64,000 bases of DNA from Nocardia arthritidis (GCF_011801145.1 NZ_CP046172.1:7316001-7380000), one strand, 5' to 3'; shown: positions 45,044-53,695, numbered from the stretch's first letter. The notes: generated from the letters alone by a model not told the origin. Program-made: numbers and translations.

Positions 45044-46048
45044 ATGACGATCTCGACGGATATGACGGCCCCCGCGCTGCCCGCACCGCGCGGCGAACTG
45101 TCGGCGGCGCTGATCGAGCGCCTGCGGGACAGCCCGGGCCGCCCGCTGTGCCGGGTCGGCGATACCGACCCGTACGGCGAAGACCTGCACTGCGCCCTGC
45201 ACACCTGCTACGAACTGCACTATCACGGCTTCTCGACGGTGGATCCGGATTGGGAATGGGATCCGGAGCTGCTGCGATTCCGCGCCGCGCTGGAGACCCG
45301 ATTCGGTGCCGCGCTGCGCGCCGATGTCGCGGGCGGCGACGATCTCGCGACCGAGCTGGACCGGATGCTCACCGAACCGGCGGAACCGGGCGGCCTCAGC
45401 GAATATCTGCGCGCGGAGGGCGAATTGTGGCAATTGCGCGAGTATTTCGTGCACCGGTCCATCTACCACCACAAGGAGGCCGATCCGTATATCTGGGTGG
45501 TGCCGCGGCTGACCGGTCAGCCGAAGGCCGCGCTGGTCGCGGTGGAATTCGACGAATTCGGCGGCGGGCGGGGCGACCGGGTACACGCCAGACTGTTCGC
45601 GGATCTGTTGGCGGGCACCGGATTACACGACGGCTACCTGCACTACCTCGATGCCGTACCGGCGCCGATGCTCGCGGTGGTGAACATGATGTCGCTGTTC
45701 GGTCTGCATCGCGGCCTGCGCGGCGCGCTGATCGGGCATTTCGCCACGGTGGAGATCACCTCGCCGCCCGGTGCGCGGCGCATGGTCGCGGCGCTGGAGC
45801 GGCTCCATCCGGATCCGGCGTGCCTGCGGTTCTATCGGGAGCACGTGACGGCCGACGCCGTGCACGAACAGGTGATGCGCCACGATGTGCTCGGCAATTT
45901 GATTGCCCAACAACCGGATTCGATCACCGATCTGGTATTCGGGATACAGGCGACCAACCTGCTCGAGGACCGCTTCGCCGCCCGGGTGCTCGACAGTTGG
46001 CGGGCGGGCCGCAGCTCGCTGCGCGAACCGGTCCGGGGTGCGGTATGA
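45044..46048 (+). CDS. Iron-containing redox enzyme, haem-oxygenase-like fold
   Basis: 334 residues (an internal ATG at 45059 is possible). The helical fold shows LREYFVHRSIYHHKEADPYIW and EFDEFGGGRGDRVHARLFADLL with ligand-type Glu and His residues, and HVTADAVHEQVMRHDVLGNL near the end. These are the features of the HDO group (haem-oxygenase-like diiron oxidase). Members oxidise amino acids or fatty acids; the substrate is unknown. The stop overlaps the CDGSH start (ATGA). Confidence 0.87.
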   Translation: MTISTDMTAPALPAPRGELSAALIERLRDSPGRPLCRVGDTDPYGEDLHCALHTCYELHYHGFSTVDPDWEWDPELLRFRAALETRFGAALRADVAGGDDLATELDRMLTEPAEPGGLSEYLRAEGELWQLREYFVHRSIYHHKEADPYIWVVPRLTGQPKAALVAVEFDEFGGGRGDRVHARLFADLLAGTGLHDGYLHYLDAVPAPMLAVVNMMSLFGLHRGLRGALIGHFATVEITSPPGARRMVAALERLHPDPACLRFYREHVTADAVHEQVMRHDVLGNLIAQQPDSITDLVFGIQATNLLEDRFAARVLDSWRAGRSSLREPVRGAV

Positions 46049-46251
46049 CCGCGCCCGACCGAGACCGCAGGCGGGTGCTGTTCACCCCCGACGGACCCGC
46101 GCTGATCCAGGGTCCGGTGGAACTGGTGCTGCCGGACGGCAAAACGATCTGCTCCGATCGCTTCATGGTCGCGATCTGCCTGTGCAAGCGGTCGCGGAAC
46201 TACCCGCTGTGCGATACCAGTCATCGCAAGCGGCGCAGAGGCGACTCGTAA
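46045..46251 (+). CDS. CDGSH iron-sulfur domain protein
   Basis: 68 residues; ATG overlaps the previous stop. The CDGSH-type 2Fe-2S motif reads ICLCKRSRNYPLCDTSHRK, with three Cys and one His ligand. It has a Tyr-Pro insertion of normal size and no membrane anchor. It probably feeds electrons to, or stores iron-sulfur for, the diiron enzyme encoded by the coupled gene. Confidence 0.9.
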   Translation: MTAPDRDRRRVLFTPDGPALIQGPVELVLPDGKTICSDRFMVAICLCKRSRNYPLCDTSHRKRRRGDS

Positions 46252-46291
46252 CAGGCCGCGCCGCACCACGATCGCCGACGCGACAACCGAA

Positions 46292-46957
46292 TCACCCGCG
46301 CTGCCGAGTGATTCGATCGGCCCGCACCACCACCAGCTCCTCCGTCCGCTGTCCCGGTGCGATACGGCCCGTCGCCTCCAGCCAACGGGCGCGCCTGCGC
46401 AGCACCGGACCGAACGGAACCGTCCGGCGGGCCACCACGGCGGTCTTCAACCCACCGGCCCGCAGCAGCGCGATGGTGCGGTCGCAGTCGCACAGCGCCG
46501 ACTGCACCAGCAGCGCGATCCCGTCCGCGGCGAGCAGGGTCGGCAATTTCAGGCACAGCCGGTCGAGTACCGCCCGGCCGTCGGAGCCCGCGTCCCAGGC
46601 GACGGCGCGGCCGAGCGCGGGCGGTTCGGCGGCCGACGGCACATACGGCGGGTTGGCGACCACCACGTCGAAGCGCCGTCCCGCCACCGCCTCCGCGAAA
46701 TCGCCGCGCAATAGCTCGAGGCGCACACCGTGCAGCCTGCCGTTGAGCCGGGTAGCGGCGATGGCCGCGCGCGAGAGATCGACGGCGGTGACCGACCCGG
46801 CGCCGAGCCGTGCCGCGTGGATGGCCAAAACGCCACTGCCGGTACAGATGTCGAGCACGCTGCCGCCCGGTGGCAGCGCGGCGCCGCACATCGCGGCGGC
46901 GAGCAACCAGGTATCGGCCTGCGGGCGGTAAACGGTGGGTGGTCGGATGAGGCGCAC
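46292..46957 (-). CDS. HemK2/PrmC-like SAM-dependent methyltransferase
   Basis: 221 residues. Motif I DICTGSGVLAIHAA, acidic VTAVDLSRAAI and the catalytic NPPYVPS motif characteristic of N5-glutamine and N6-adenine methyltransferases. The short length, without an N-terminal helical domain, resembles the HemK2/MTQ2 group. The substrate could be a release factor or another protein; it is not determined by sequence alone. Confidence 0.85.
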   Translation of the reverse strand: MRLIRPPTVYRPQADTWLLAAAMCGAALPPGGSVLDICTGSGVLAIHAARLGAGSVTAVDLSRAAIAATRLNGRLHGVRLELLRGDFAEAVAGRRFDVVVANPPYVPSAAEPPALGRAVAWDAGSDGRAVLDRLCLKLPTLLAADGIALLVQSALCDCDRTIALLRAGGLKTAVVARRTVPFGPVLRRRARWLEATGRIAPGQRTEELVVVRADRITRQRG

Positions 46958-47070
46958 GCCTCCGGAATAACTCGGAATCGCCCGGCTAATCCTCGGCGCG
47001 CCGGACGAGTCGGCGTTTACCGCCGCGCTTGCGCGGTACTGCGGTGCGGAAACACCCGACCCGAGGAGGC

Positions 47071-47265
47071 ATGATGAGCAAGGTCAACCCGATCGAACTG
47101 CAGAAATCGCTGCACGGCGTCGACTACCCGTGCGACCGCGACGGCCTGGTCAAGGCGGCCGAGAAGAACAAGGCGCAGCGGGAGATCATCGACTTCCTGC
47201 GCGGCATCCCGGACCGCACCTACGAGAGTCCGAGCACGGTCAGCCAGCAGGTATCGGGATCGTAA
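47071..47265 (+). CDS. DUF2795 domain protein
   Basis: 64 residues; GAGGAGG upstream of the double ATG (47071/47074). The core LQKSLHGVDYPCDRDGLVKAAE and IIDFLRGIPDRTYESPSTVSQQV matches DUF2795, a small helical domain common in actinobacterial stress loci. A weak SigF-like element (GTTT, 15 bases, CGGTAC) lies at 47015-47039. Confidence 0.85.
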   Translation: MMSKVNPIELQKSLHGVDYPCDRDGLVKAAEKNKAQREIIDFLRGIPDRTYESPSTVSQQVSGS

Positions 47266-47440
47266 TCCCGTGAGCGGGCCGCACTGGATACCGAACCCGC
47301 AAGGGCGGCAAACGAATTGACCCGCACCGACTGGGATCCGGTCTCGAAGCAGCTGTTCGAATCCGGGGCGGCGCGCCTGCGCCCGTCACGTGCGTAGCCG
47401 TGCCGAGACAGGGTAAGCGCGAGGCAGGAGGTACAACACA

Positions 47441-47611
47441 ATGATTGCACTGCTACTCGTTTTACTGCTCGCGCTGATCCTCTTCGGTGCGGGCTTCGCA
47501 CTCAAGGCACTGTGGTGGGTCGCCATCGCCGTCCTGGTGATCTGGGCGCTCGGCTTCGTCTTCCGCAGCGCGGGTGCGAACGGCGGCGGCGGCCGCTGGT
47601 ACCGGTGGTAG
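47441..47611 (+). CDS. Small hydrophobic membrane protein, 56 residues
   Basis: ATG at 47441 with AGGAGG at 47426-47431. Two hydrophobic segments (MIALLLVLLLALILFGAGFA and WWVAIAVLVIWALGFVF) and a short Gly/Arg/Trp tail. It resembles the hydrophobic stress peptides near ANTAR genes in Nocardia and Mycobacterium. Function unknown. Confidence 0.8.
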   Translation: MIALLLVLLLALILFGAGFALKALWWVAIAVLVIWALGFVFRSAGANGGGGRWYRW

Positions 47612-47615
47612 ACCG

Positions 47616-48323
47616 CTAATTCCGCCTGTCTCGACCATCTGCCGTGCTGCCCGGCACCCTTTCGTGCGCGGTCAGCAGCAGATGGTCGAACTGGCTCTGG
47701 ATATCGGGTGGCACCGGATCGATCGTGTCGAGTTCGTCGATGATCTGCGCGGCGAGCACCCGCAACTTGGTGTTGGTCTCCTGGGATCGCCAGGACAGCA
47801 CCCGGAAGGCCTGTTCGGCATTGATCCGGTAGATCCGCATCAGCACGCCTTTCGCCTGTTCGATCACCGCGCGCGCCGCCACCAGCTCCGGCAGCGTCTG
47901 CTGCAGCATCTCGTTCTTGGCATCGGCCAGCGTTCCGGTCAGATCCACGTAGTATCCGTGCGTGCCGACCAGGGCGTCCGATTCATCGAACATGCGGTCC
48001 GCGACCACGAGCATGTGGTGCACGTTGCCCGCGGTGTCGACGATGCGGTGCCGGCTGGAGAAGGGCGCGCCGGTCCGCAGGGCCAGATCCAGTACCTCGG
48101 TCACCGCCGCGCGGTCCTCCGGATGTTTGTGTGACAGTACGAGTTCCGTCGTCACTCTCACGCTTCCCGGCTGGTAGCCGTGCATCCGAGCGACCTCGTC
48201 GGACCACTCCCACCGCTGATCCGAGAACCGAAAACTGAACGTGCCCATGGTCTGCGGCGGAACCCCGTCATCGGATACGCAACGATCGTCGTGCCGTGTG
48301 CGCTCAGGTGGAATCGTCACCAC
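47616..48323 (-). CDS. PAS-ANTAR regulator 1
   Basis: 235 residues from the GTG at 48323 with AGGGGAG upstream. A PAS_3-type domain over residues 25-130 (FSFRFSDQRWEWSDEVARMHG) is followed by an ANTAR domain over 145-205 (ELVAARAVIEQAKGVLMRIYRINAEQAFRVLSWRSQ, in part). ANTAR proteins bind paired hairpins in nascent RNA to prevent termination. It is a close paralogue of the protein at 52301. There is no kinase or receiver domain, so the PAS must sense directly. Confidence 0.92.
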   Translation of the reverse strand: MVTIPPERTRHDDRCVSDDGVPPQTMGTFSFRFSDQRWEWSDEVARMHGYQPGSVRVTTELVLSHKHPEDRAAVTEVLDLALRTGAPFSSRHRIVDTAGNVHHMLVVADRMFDESDALVGTHGYYVDLTGTLADAKNEMLQQTLPELVAARAVIEQAKGVLMRIYRINAEQAFRVLSWRSQETNTKLRVLAAQIIDELDTIDPVPPDIQSQFDHLLLTAHERVPGSTADGRDRRN

Positions 48324-48510
48324 TGCCGCCACTCCCCTGCCTTGTCGGAATGGATTTAGAGGATCCACCGGGGTCTGGGGCGGACGGGACGGCCGAATGA
48401 ACGTCGCTACCGCGACACACACCCGACCTGCCTAGAGCATACCGACGATAAGCGATGCAGCGGCCATCGGCAATGAAGATGCCCAGCCGCACCGGATCCA
48501 CGCGGCACGC

Positions 48511-49215
48511 TCAGATCCGCAGCCCGACCTCGACGATGGCAAATGATACCGCGTGCAGCGAAGTCTGCTGTGCGCGTGCGTATTTGCGAATCAGGGCGAA
48601 GGCGTCGTCGAGGCCGACGCCGTGCCGGTTGGCGATAATGCCCTTCGCCTGTTCGATGACGATCCGGGAATCCAGCGCGTGCCGCAGTTGCTCGGTGAGC
48701 TGCTGTTGCTGGTTGCGCAGGTTCGCGTTGACCACATATCCGGTGGCCATATCCGCGAGCAGTTGGGCGGCCTCCAGATCGCTTTCCGGCCATCCTCGGG
48801 GCTCGTGCTGATACAGGTTCACCGCGCCGATCTTGTTGCCGCCCAGATGCATTGGGATTCCGGCCACCGCACAGATCCGATTCTGCAGCGCGACGGCGGT
48901 GTACTGCGGCCACCGTGCGAGCTCGGCCTCCAGGTCCGGTGCCGCGATCACCTGCCCCGACCTGTGCGCTTCGACGCACGGGCCCTCCTGCGTGAGCTCC
49001 TGACAGCGCTCCAATTCGGCGACGGCCTCGCTGGCCGCCGTCACGAACCGCAGTTTGCCATCGGATTCGAGCGTGACGCCCGCGCCGATCAAGCCGAGCA
49101 CCGAGGTCACGCTGCCGACCAGTTCGTCCAGAGCGGTACTTACTTCGTAGGAGGTCGGCAGCAGCCGGGCGAACCGGGACAGGGCCGCCATCAATGCCTC
49201 ACTGTCGTATGCCAT
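48511..49215 (-). CDS. GAF-ANTAR regulator
   Basis: 234 residues from the ATG at 49215. GAF domain at residues 20-165 (VSTALDELVGSVTSVLGLIGAGVTL through GAVNLYQHEPRGW) and a C-terminal ANTAR domain (HALDSRIVIEQAKGIIANRHGVGLDDAF, in part). Resembles Rv1626-neighbour and MSMEG GAF-ANTAR antiterminators. It starts 55 bases after the RsbR-like gene on the same strand, so they are probably co-transcribed. Confidence 0.92.
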   Translation of the reverse strand: MAYDSEALMAALSRFARLLPTSYEVSTALDELVGSVTSVLGLIGAGVTLESDGKLRFVTAASEAVAELERCQELTQEGPCVEAHRSGQVIAAPDLEAELARWPQYTAVALQNRICAVAGIPMHLGGNKIGAVNLYQHEPRGWPESDLEAAQLLADMATGYVVNANLRNQQQQLTEQLRHALDSRIVIEQAKGIIANRHGVGLDDAFALIRKYARAQQTSLHAVSFAIVEVGLRI

Positions 49216-49270
49216 TTCCGCACCTCGCTCTCGCGAAGCGCTTACCCCGCCGACGGACAGGAAAACGTGT

Positions 49271-50173
49271 TCACGCCCGTTCACCCGCGCGGCGCACCGC
49301 GTAGCCGAGCAGTCGCTCGGCCTGTTCGATGCCGCCCTGCAGATCGCCGACGGCGTCCATCTTCGACAGATCCAACCCGAGCGTGACCAGCGTCAACGGG
49401 ATCTCCGACGACAGGCCGGTGATGATCACGCTCGCGCCCATCAGCCCACACGCGTCGACGGTCTGCACCAGGTGGTTCGCCACCGTCGTATCGATCGTCG
49501 GCACACCCGTGATGTCGATCACGACGACCTTCGCCCGATTGAGCCGGATGGCCCGCAGCAGCTGTTCGGTGAGCTGTTTGGCGCGTTGACTGTCCAGTAC
49601 GCCGATTATCGGCAGGATCAGCAGTTGCTCGCGCACCTGCAACACCGGGGTGGACAGCTCGCGGATCGCCTCCTGCTGCTGGCGGATGATGCGCTCGCGC
49701 TCCTCGACGAACGAGACGCCGACGGTGTTCGCGATCCGGTTGGCGGCGGGCTCATACGCGTCCAGGATCCGGTACAGCAGGCCGAGATCGAGCTGGTACT
49801 TCTCGAACAGCGAGCGGGCCAGCACATCGCGCAGCAGCAGGACGATGCCGAGCACCTCCTCGGTCTGCACCCCGCGCGGGACGATGCGTTCGGACAGGTC
49901 GCGGGCGTAATCCTGCAGCGCCTCGACCGAACCGGTCTCCAGCACCGCGACATAGTTGTCGTAGACGCGGGTGGCCTCGGAGAACATCTGCTCCGGAGTC
50001 ATCGCGGTGAGCAATTGGGCGGCGGTGATCCGGCGCGCCCACTCCTCCCGCAAGACGGTGCGGTTCTGCCGCAGGTGCCGGACGAGCTGGGACAGCAAAT
50101 CCTTGCTGAGGCGGTCCGACTCGATCTCGAAGGGCTCGCTGACGAGCGACAAGGCGATGACCTTCCGGTACAC
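49271..50173 (-). CDS. RsbR-like STAS domain protein
   Basis: 300 residues. The N-terminal RsbRD-type helical domain (about residues 25-165, LVRHLRQNRTVLREEWARRI) precedes a STAS domain (about 180-290, STPVLQVREQLLILPIIGVLDSQRAKQL and VVIDITGVPTIDTTVANHL, in parts). RsbR proteins form stressosomes that control the SigB pathway in Bacillus; the TIDT segment holds the phosphorylatable Thr equivalent. No RsbS or RsbT gene is present here. Confidence 0.9.
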   Translation of the reverse strand: MYRKVIALSLVSEPFEIESDRLSKDLLSQLVRHLRQNRTVLREEWARRITAAQLLTAMTPEQMFSEATRVYDNYVAVLETGSVEALQDYARDLSERIVPRGVQTEEVLGIVLLLRDVLARSLFEKYQLDLGLLYRILDAYEPAANRIANTVGVSFVEERERIIRQQQEAIRELSTPVLQVREQLLILPIIGVLDSQRAKQLTEQLLRAIRLNRAKVVVIDITGVPTIDTTVANHLVQTVDACGLMGASVIITGLSSEIPLTLVTLGLDLSKMDAVGDLQGGIEQAERLLGYAVRRAGERA

Positions 50174-50331
50174 CGGGACTCGGCGTTGTCGGCAGCAACC
50201 AGCCGCTTTCTTGACCGGGCACTGCCGTGCGTGAATCGTATACCCCCACGGAGTGTTTACGGTTCAAACGCCGTCACGAGTCGGCGACGCGGTTGCTGCG
50301 GTTGCGTCGCGAATCCGGCAAACCCGGACGG

Positions 50332-50574
50332 TCAGTCCGGTTGCCCGGGTTCGATATCGGGTTCCTCCTCGGCCAACCGGTCGCCGAGGCTCGGCCCGGC
50401 CCGCAGGTCGGCGGGCGGCACGGCGTAGCGGTCGGCGCCGGACCATTCGTCCGGCGGGTCCATACCCTCCTCCAGCGGGTCGACGCCGAGTTCGTCCTCG
50501 TCCAATTGCTCTGTGGCCGAGATGGTTTCGTCGGACCAGAGTTCCTGATCCGGTTGTTCGCCCCGCGCCGTCAC
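50332..50574 (-). CDS. DUF5709 domain protein
   Basis: 80 residues from the GTG at 50574, which overlaps the cold-shock gene stop (GTGA). Acidic, with the DUF5709 signature (ISATEQLDEDELGVDPLEEG MDPPDEW and SLGDRLAEEEPDIEP). Function unknown; in actinobacteria it is often linked with stress loci. An open frame extends further upstream through the cold-shock gene but is not expected to be used. Confidence 0.82.
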   Translation of the reverse strand: MTARGEQPDQELWSDETISATEQLDEDELGVDPLEEGMDPPDEWSGADRYAVPPADLRAGPSLGDRLAEEEPDIEPGQPD

Positions 50575-50837
50575 AGCGGCTCCGGCCACTGCGGCGCGTC
50601 CACCGGGCGCACGACGGCCGCGGCCCGGCCGTGCGGGCCGAACTCGCGGCGGAACAGCACCTGCTGTCCCTCGGTCAGCGTGCGATAGCCAGGTAGATCG
50701 ATATGGTCGAATTCCACGAAGACCGGGGCCTGCCGGACACCGTCCGGCGCGATGAATCCGAACCCCTTCTGCGCGTCGAACCAGGCGACCGAACCGGTCA
50801 GCCAGTCGGTGGTTTGCGGCGTCAACGAAGTGGTCAT
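50571..50837 (-). CDS. Cold-shock domain protein
   Basis: 88 residues; GGAGGAGA upstream of the ATG. RNP1-like KGFGFIAPD and RNP2-like VFVEFDHI identify an OB-fold nucleic-acid chaperone. It is longer than classical CspA (67-70 residues) with an extra TTSLTPQTTDW leader. It is coupled to the DUF5709 gene, and a SigF-type promoter sits 190 bases upstream. Confidence 0.9.
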   Translation of the reverse strand: MTTSLTPQTTDWLTGSVAWFDAQKGFGFIAPDGVRQAPVFVEFDHIDLPGYRTLTEGQQVLFRREFGPHGRAAAVVRPVDAPQWPEPL

Positions 50838-51027
50838 GGAGTCTCCTCCGTGCTCGTCCGGGATTGGCCGGAGCCGTTATGTAGGGTTCCCGCCCCGATC
50901 GGCGGGAAACTAGACCACCGCGACCAGAATCGCCGGGCCGGTTGGCCCGGGCGGCCGAACGGATTTCGTCGCTGAAGTGCTTCACCTGCTCGGCAGGCAT
51001 GGTCGACGGCAGGTCGTCGTTGCCGCT

Positions 51028-51052
51028 CTACCCGCGAAAGTGAGTGGTAAAC
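51028..51052 (-). promoter_or_regulatory. SigF/SigB-type promoter upstream of the cold-shock gene
   Basis: Minus-strand GTTT (51052-51049), 15 bases, GGGTAG (51033-51028). It would give a 5' leader of about 185 bases before the cold-shock ATG. A second weaker element (GTTT, 15 bases, GGGAAC) lies closer, near 50885-50911. Confidence 0.6.
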
Positions 51053-51066
51053 AATCGTTTTCGGAT

Positions 51067-52260
51067 TCACGCCGGTCCGCGATCCAATGCGGGAAGCACC
51101 GTTTCCCGCAGGATCAGCAGCAGCGCGGCGGCCACCGGTATGGCCAGCAGTGCACCGACGATGCCGAGCAGCGCGCCGCCGAGCAGCACCGCGACCACGG
51201 TGACCACCGCGGGCACCTGCACGGTGCGCCCGATGATCGGCGGCACCAGCAGATAGTCCTCGACCAGGCGCAGCGCGATGAAGAAGGCGACCGTCGCGAT
51301 GGTCACCGGCACCGAAACCGTCAGCGCCACCAGCGCGACGACGATGCCCGCGGCGGTCGACCCCACCACCGGGATCAGATCGAGCACGGCCACCAGCACC
51401 GCGAGCACCAGGGCGTACGGCACATCGAAGATCAGCAGCCAGATGAAGGTCAGCGTGCCGGTGATCAGCGAGATCAGCAGGTTGCCGAGGATATAGCCGC
51501 CGACCTTCGCGAAGATCTGGTCGCCGATGAGGATGGCCCTGGGCCTGCGCGCCCGGGGGAACAGGCGGTAGATGACGGCGCGCACCCGGCGGAAATTCGC
51601 CATGAAGTAAACGGTGAGCACCAGCACGATCACCGTCGAGGTGACCGCGCTGAACAGCGCCCGCCCGACATCGAGCACCCCGCCCGTGAGCCCCGACGAT
51701 TCCGAAAGCCAGTGCTGCACTTTGTCTTCCAGATGGAAGCGGGAATCCAGATCGTGGATCACCGGATACCGCTGCGCCAGATGGCTGACATAGTCGGGCG
51801 CCTTGTGCGCCAAGGCCGTTCCCTGTTCGACCAGCGGCGGTATCAGGATCGCGAGGAATCCGGCGAACAACCCGAGCGCGACCAGGCAGACCAGCGTCAC
51901 CGCGGCCCAGCGCGGGAACCAGGGCCGGACCAGCCAGGAGATGGCCGGTTCCATGCCGATCGCCAGAAACAGCGCGACCAGGATCAGCGTCAGCACCTGC
52001 CCGGCGGCGAGCACCGCCTGGATCAGCGCGTAGGTGGTGGCGACGCCCGCGGCGCCGGTCAGCCCGATCATGAACGGGGAGCGCCGGTCGAACGGGCGGC
52101 CGGGACGGCCGAGCGGATGCGTCGGCGTGCTGTCCTGTGCCGCCTGCGCCTCGGCCTCCAGCAGCGGACCACCCTCGGCGGCGGTATGCGGCTGACCGAC
52201 GACATCATCGTGCCCGGCTTCGGCACCGCCGTCCGCCGCCGCGCGGGTTGAACGTTTCAT
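51067..52260 (-). CDS. AI-2E family transporter
   Basis: 397 residues from the ATG at 52260. A polar 60-residue leader is followed by about eight helices with the family's pattern (VLALFLAIGMEPAISWLVRPWFP, LLISLITGTLTFIWLLIFDVPYALVLAVLVAVLDLIPVVGSTAAG, in parts). Members export AI-2 or transport Na+ and other solutes; which applies here is unknown. It starts 40 bases after the PAS-ANTAR gene on the same strand. Confidence 0.9.
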   Translation of the reverse strand: MKRSTRAAADGGAEAGHDDVVGQPHTAAEGGPLLEAEAQAAQDSTPTHPLGRPGRPFDRRSPFMIGLTGAAGVATTYALIQAVLAAGQVLTLILVALFLAIGMEPAISWLVRPWFPRWAAVTLVCLVALGLFAGFLAILIPPLVEQGTALAHKAPDYVSHLAQRYPVIHDLDSRFHLEDKVQHWLSESSGLTGGVLDVGRALFSAVTSTVIVLVLTVYFMANFRRVRAVIYRLFPRARRPRAILIGDQIFAKVGGYILGNLLISLITGTLTFIWLLIFDVPYALVLAVLVAVLDLIPVVGSTAAGIVVALVALTVSVPVTIATVAFFIALRLVEDYLLVPPIIGRTVQVPAVVTVVAVLLGGALLGIVGALLAIPVAAALLLILRETVLPALDRGPA

Positions 52261-52300
52261 GACCGGGCTATAGCCGAGCGGCGGTTTCCGAAACAGCCGT

Positions 52301-52987
52301 TTACCGGTCACAGTGGGGGTCGACGCGTTCGTGCAGGGTGAGCAGCATGTGGTCGAACGCGGTCTGCTCCTCCGCGGTCGACGGCGGCATCGTGGTGAGT
52401 TCGGCGATCAACTGAGCCGCAAGCGCACGCAGTTTGACGTTGGTTTCCTGGGAACGCCAGCGCAGCACCCGGAAAGCCTGCTCGGCATTGATCCGGTAGA
52501 CGCGCATGAGCACGCCCTTGGCCTGCTCGATCACCGCTCGGGCGCTGACGACGTCGGCGATGGTTTCGTCGAGGGATTCCTGGATGCGCTCGTCGACGGT
52601 GTCGGTCAGGTCGACGTAGTAGCCCTCCAAGCCTATGACCTTGCCGTCCGCGTCCAACATGCTGCTGCTGAGAACCAGCACCTGATGCACCCGGCCCGCG
52701 GTATCGATGATCCGGTGACTGCTGCTGAACGGCCTGCCGTTCGTGACGGCCTCGGTGATGGCGTCGGCCACCTGTTCGCGGTCGTCCGGATGCTTGTGCT
52801 TCAGCATCAATTCGGTGGTCGGCGTGACGCTTCCCGGGCTGTAGCCGTGGATGGCCATCACCTCGTCCGACCATTCCCAGCGATGGTCGGTGAACCAGAA
52901 ACGGAAGGTACCGGTGGTGCGCATCCCATCGGGACCGACCACCGCCGCCAACACCCGGGCCGACTCATCGGCCGTACTGTCCGTCAC
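52301..52987 (-). CDS. PAS-ANTAR regulator 2
   Basis: 228 residues from GTG. PAS (FRFWFTDHRWEWSDEVMAIHGYSPGSV, in part) and ANTAR (VSARAVIEQAKGVLMRVYRINAEQAFRVLRW, in part) domains; by eye over half of the residues match PAS-ANTAR regulator 1. Together with the flavodoxin-type and AI-2E genes it forms a minus-strand row below the SigF-type promoter at 53679. Confidence 0.92.
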   Translation of the reverse strand: MTDSTADESARVLAAVVGPDGMRTTGTFRFWFTDHRWEWSDEVMAIHGYSPGSVTPTTELMLKHKHPDDREQVADAITEAVTNGRPFSSSHRIIDTAGRVHQVLVLSSSMLDADGKVIGLEGYYVDLTDTVDERIQESLDETIADVVSARAVIEQAKGVLMRVYRINAEQAFRVLRWRSQETNVKLRALAAQLIAELTTMPPSTAEEQTAFDHMLLTLHERVDPHCDR

Positions 52988-53037
52988 CTTCTAAGTATGA
53001 GGCGTATCAGTCGATTTCGATGGGTCCAGGGGATCGA

Positions 53038-53646
53038 TCAGGGGGCCGGATAGTTGTCGGCGGCCAGCAGCCGAGCCAGGTGCGCCGCGTTGCGCGCCAC
53101 CGTGGCGTTGGTTTTCCCGACGGCCTCCGGCACCTCGTCGAGGTCGCGGTAATCCGTGCTGCCCATGGCGTGATCGTTCCAATAGGTGCAGCCTTGCGCG
53201 GGAATGGAGAACCCCAGGTCGTTCAGGGCCTGGAACACATCGGCGACGATCTTGTGCGCGCCGTCCTCGTTGCCGACCACCGCGACGACGCCGACCTTCC
53301 CGGTCAGCGCGGGGCGGCCCGCCTCATCGGTCCGGGACAGCTCCGCGTCGAGCCGCTCCAGCACCCGCTGCGCGACCGACGACATATGGCCGAGCCAGGT
53401 GGGTGTGGCGAGTAACACGATTCGCGCCGACCGGATCTGCTCCAGCAGCACTGGCCATTGGTCGCGCGGGCCCTCATTGTCCGTGACGCCGGGATGGACG
53501 TCGTAGTCGACTACCCGGAGCACCTCACCTTTCACGCCGTAACCGACCAGTTCGTCGAGCACCTGACGCGCGATCAGATCGGAACTCGAATCCGCCGGCG
53601 ACTGCTTCAGCGTGCACACCAATGCGACGGCGGTCAGCTCGTTCAT
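53038..53646 (-). CDS. NAD(P)H-dependent FMN reductase / flavodoxin-fold protein
   Basis: 202 residues from the ATG at 53646. Flavodoxin fold: VALVCTLKQSPADSSSD (FMN phosphate loop), RIVLLATPTWLGHMSSVAQRVLERLD and GVVAVVGNEDGAHKIVADVFQAL. It probably reduces FMN or a quinone, as WrbA-like enzymes do. The start is ten bases from the -10 of a SigF-type promoter, so the mRNA is nearly leaderless. Confidence 0.88.
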   Translation of the reverse strand: MNELTAVALVCTLKQSPADSSSDLIARQVLDELVGYGVKGEVLRVVDYDVHPGVTDNEGPRDQWPVLLEQIRSARIVLLATPTWLGHMSSVAQRVLERLDAELSRTDEAGRPALTGKVGVVAVVGNEDGAHKIVADVFQALNDLGFSIPAQGCTYWNDHAMGSTDYRDLDEVPEAVGKTNATVARNAAHLARLLAADNYPAP

Positions 53647-53655
53647 GCGTCGCGA

Positions 53656-53679
53656 ATACCCGCGCACCACAAAAGAAAC
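53656..53679 (-). promoter_or_regulatory. SigF/SigB consensus promoter for the flavodoxin-type gene
   Basis: Minus-strand GTTT (53679-53676), 14 bases, GGGTAT (53661-53656): an exact consensus match. The start codon at 53646 is nine bases downstream. Confidence 0.75.
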
Positions 53680-53695
53680 CGATCGGCAACCCCCT

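Noticed and set aside
50221..50290. Possible SigF promoter before the RsbR-like gene
   Set aside because: A GGGTAT is present on the minus strand near 50240, but no GNNT element occurs at 14-16 bases; the nearest GTTT is 20 bases away.
50575..51000. Upstream extension of the DUF5709 frame through the cold-shock gene
   Set aside because: The stretch from MPAEQVKHF onward has no family match and overlaps the well-supported cold-shock gene. The GTG at 50574 with GTGA coupling is the better start.
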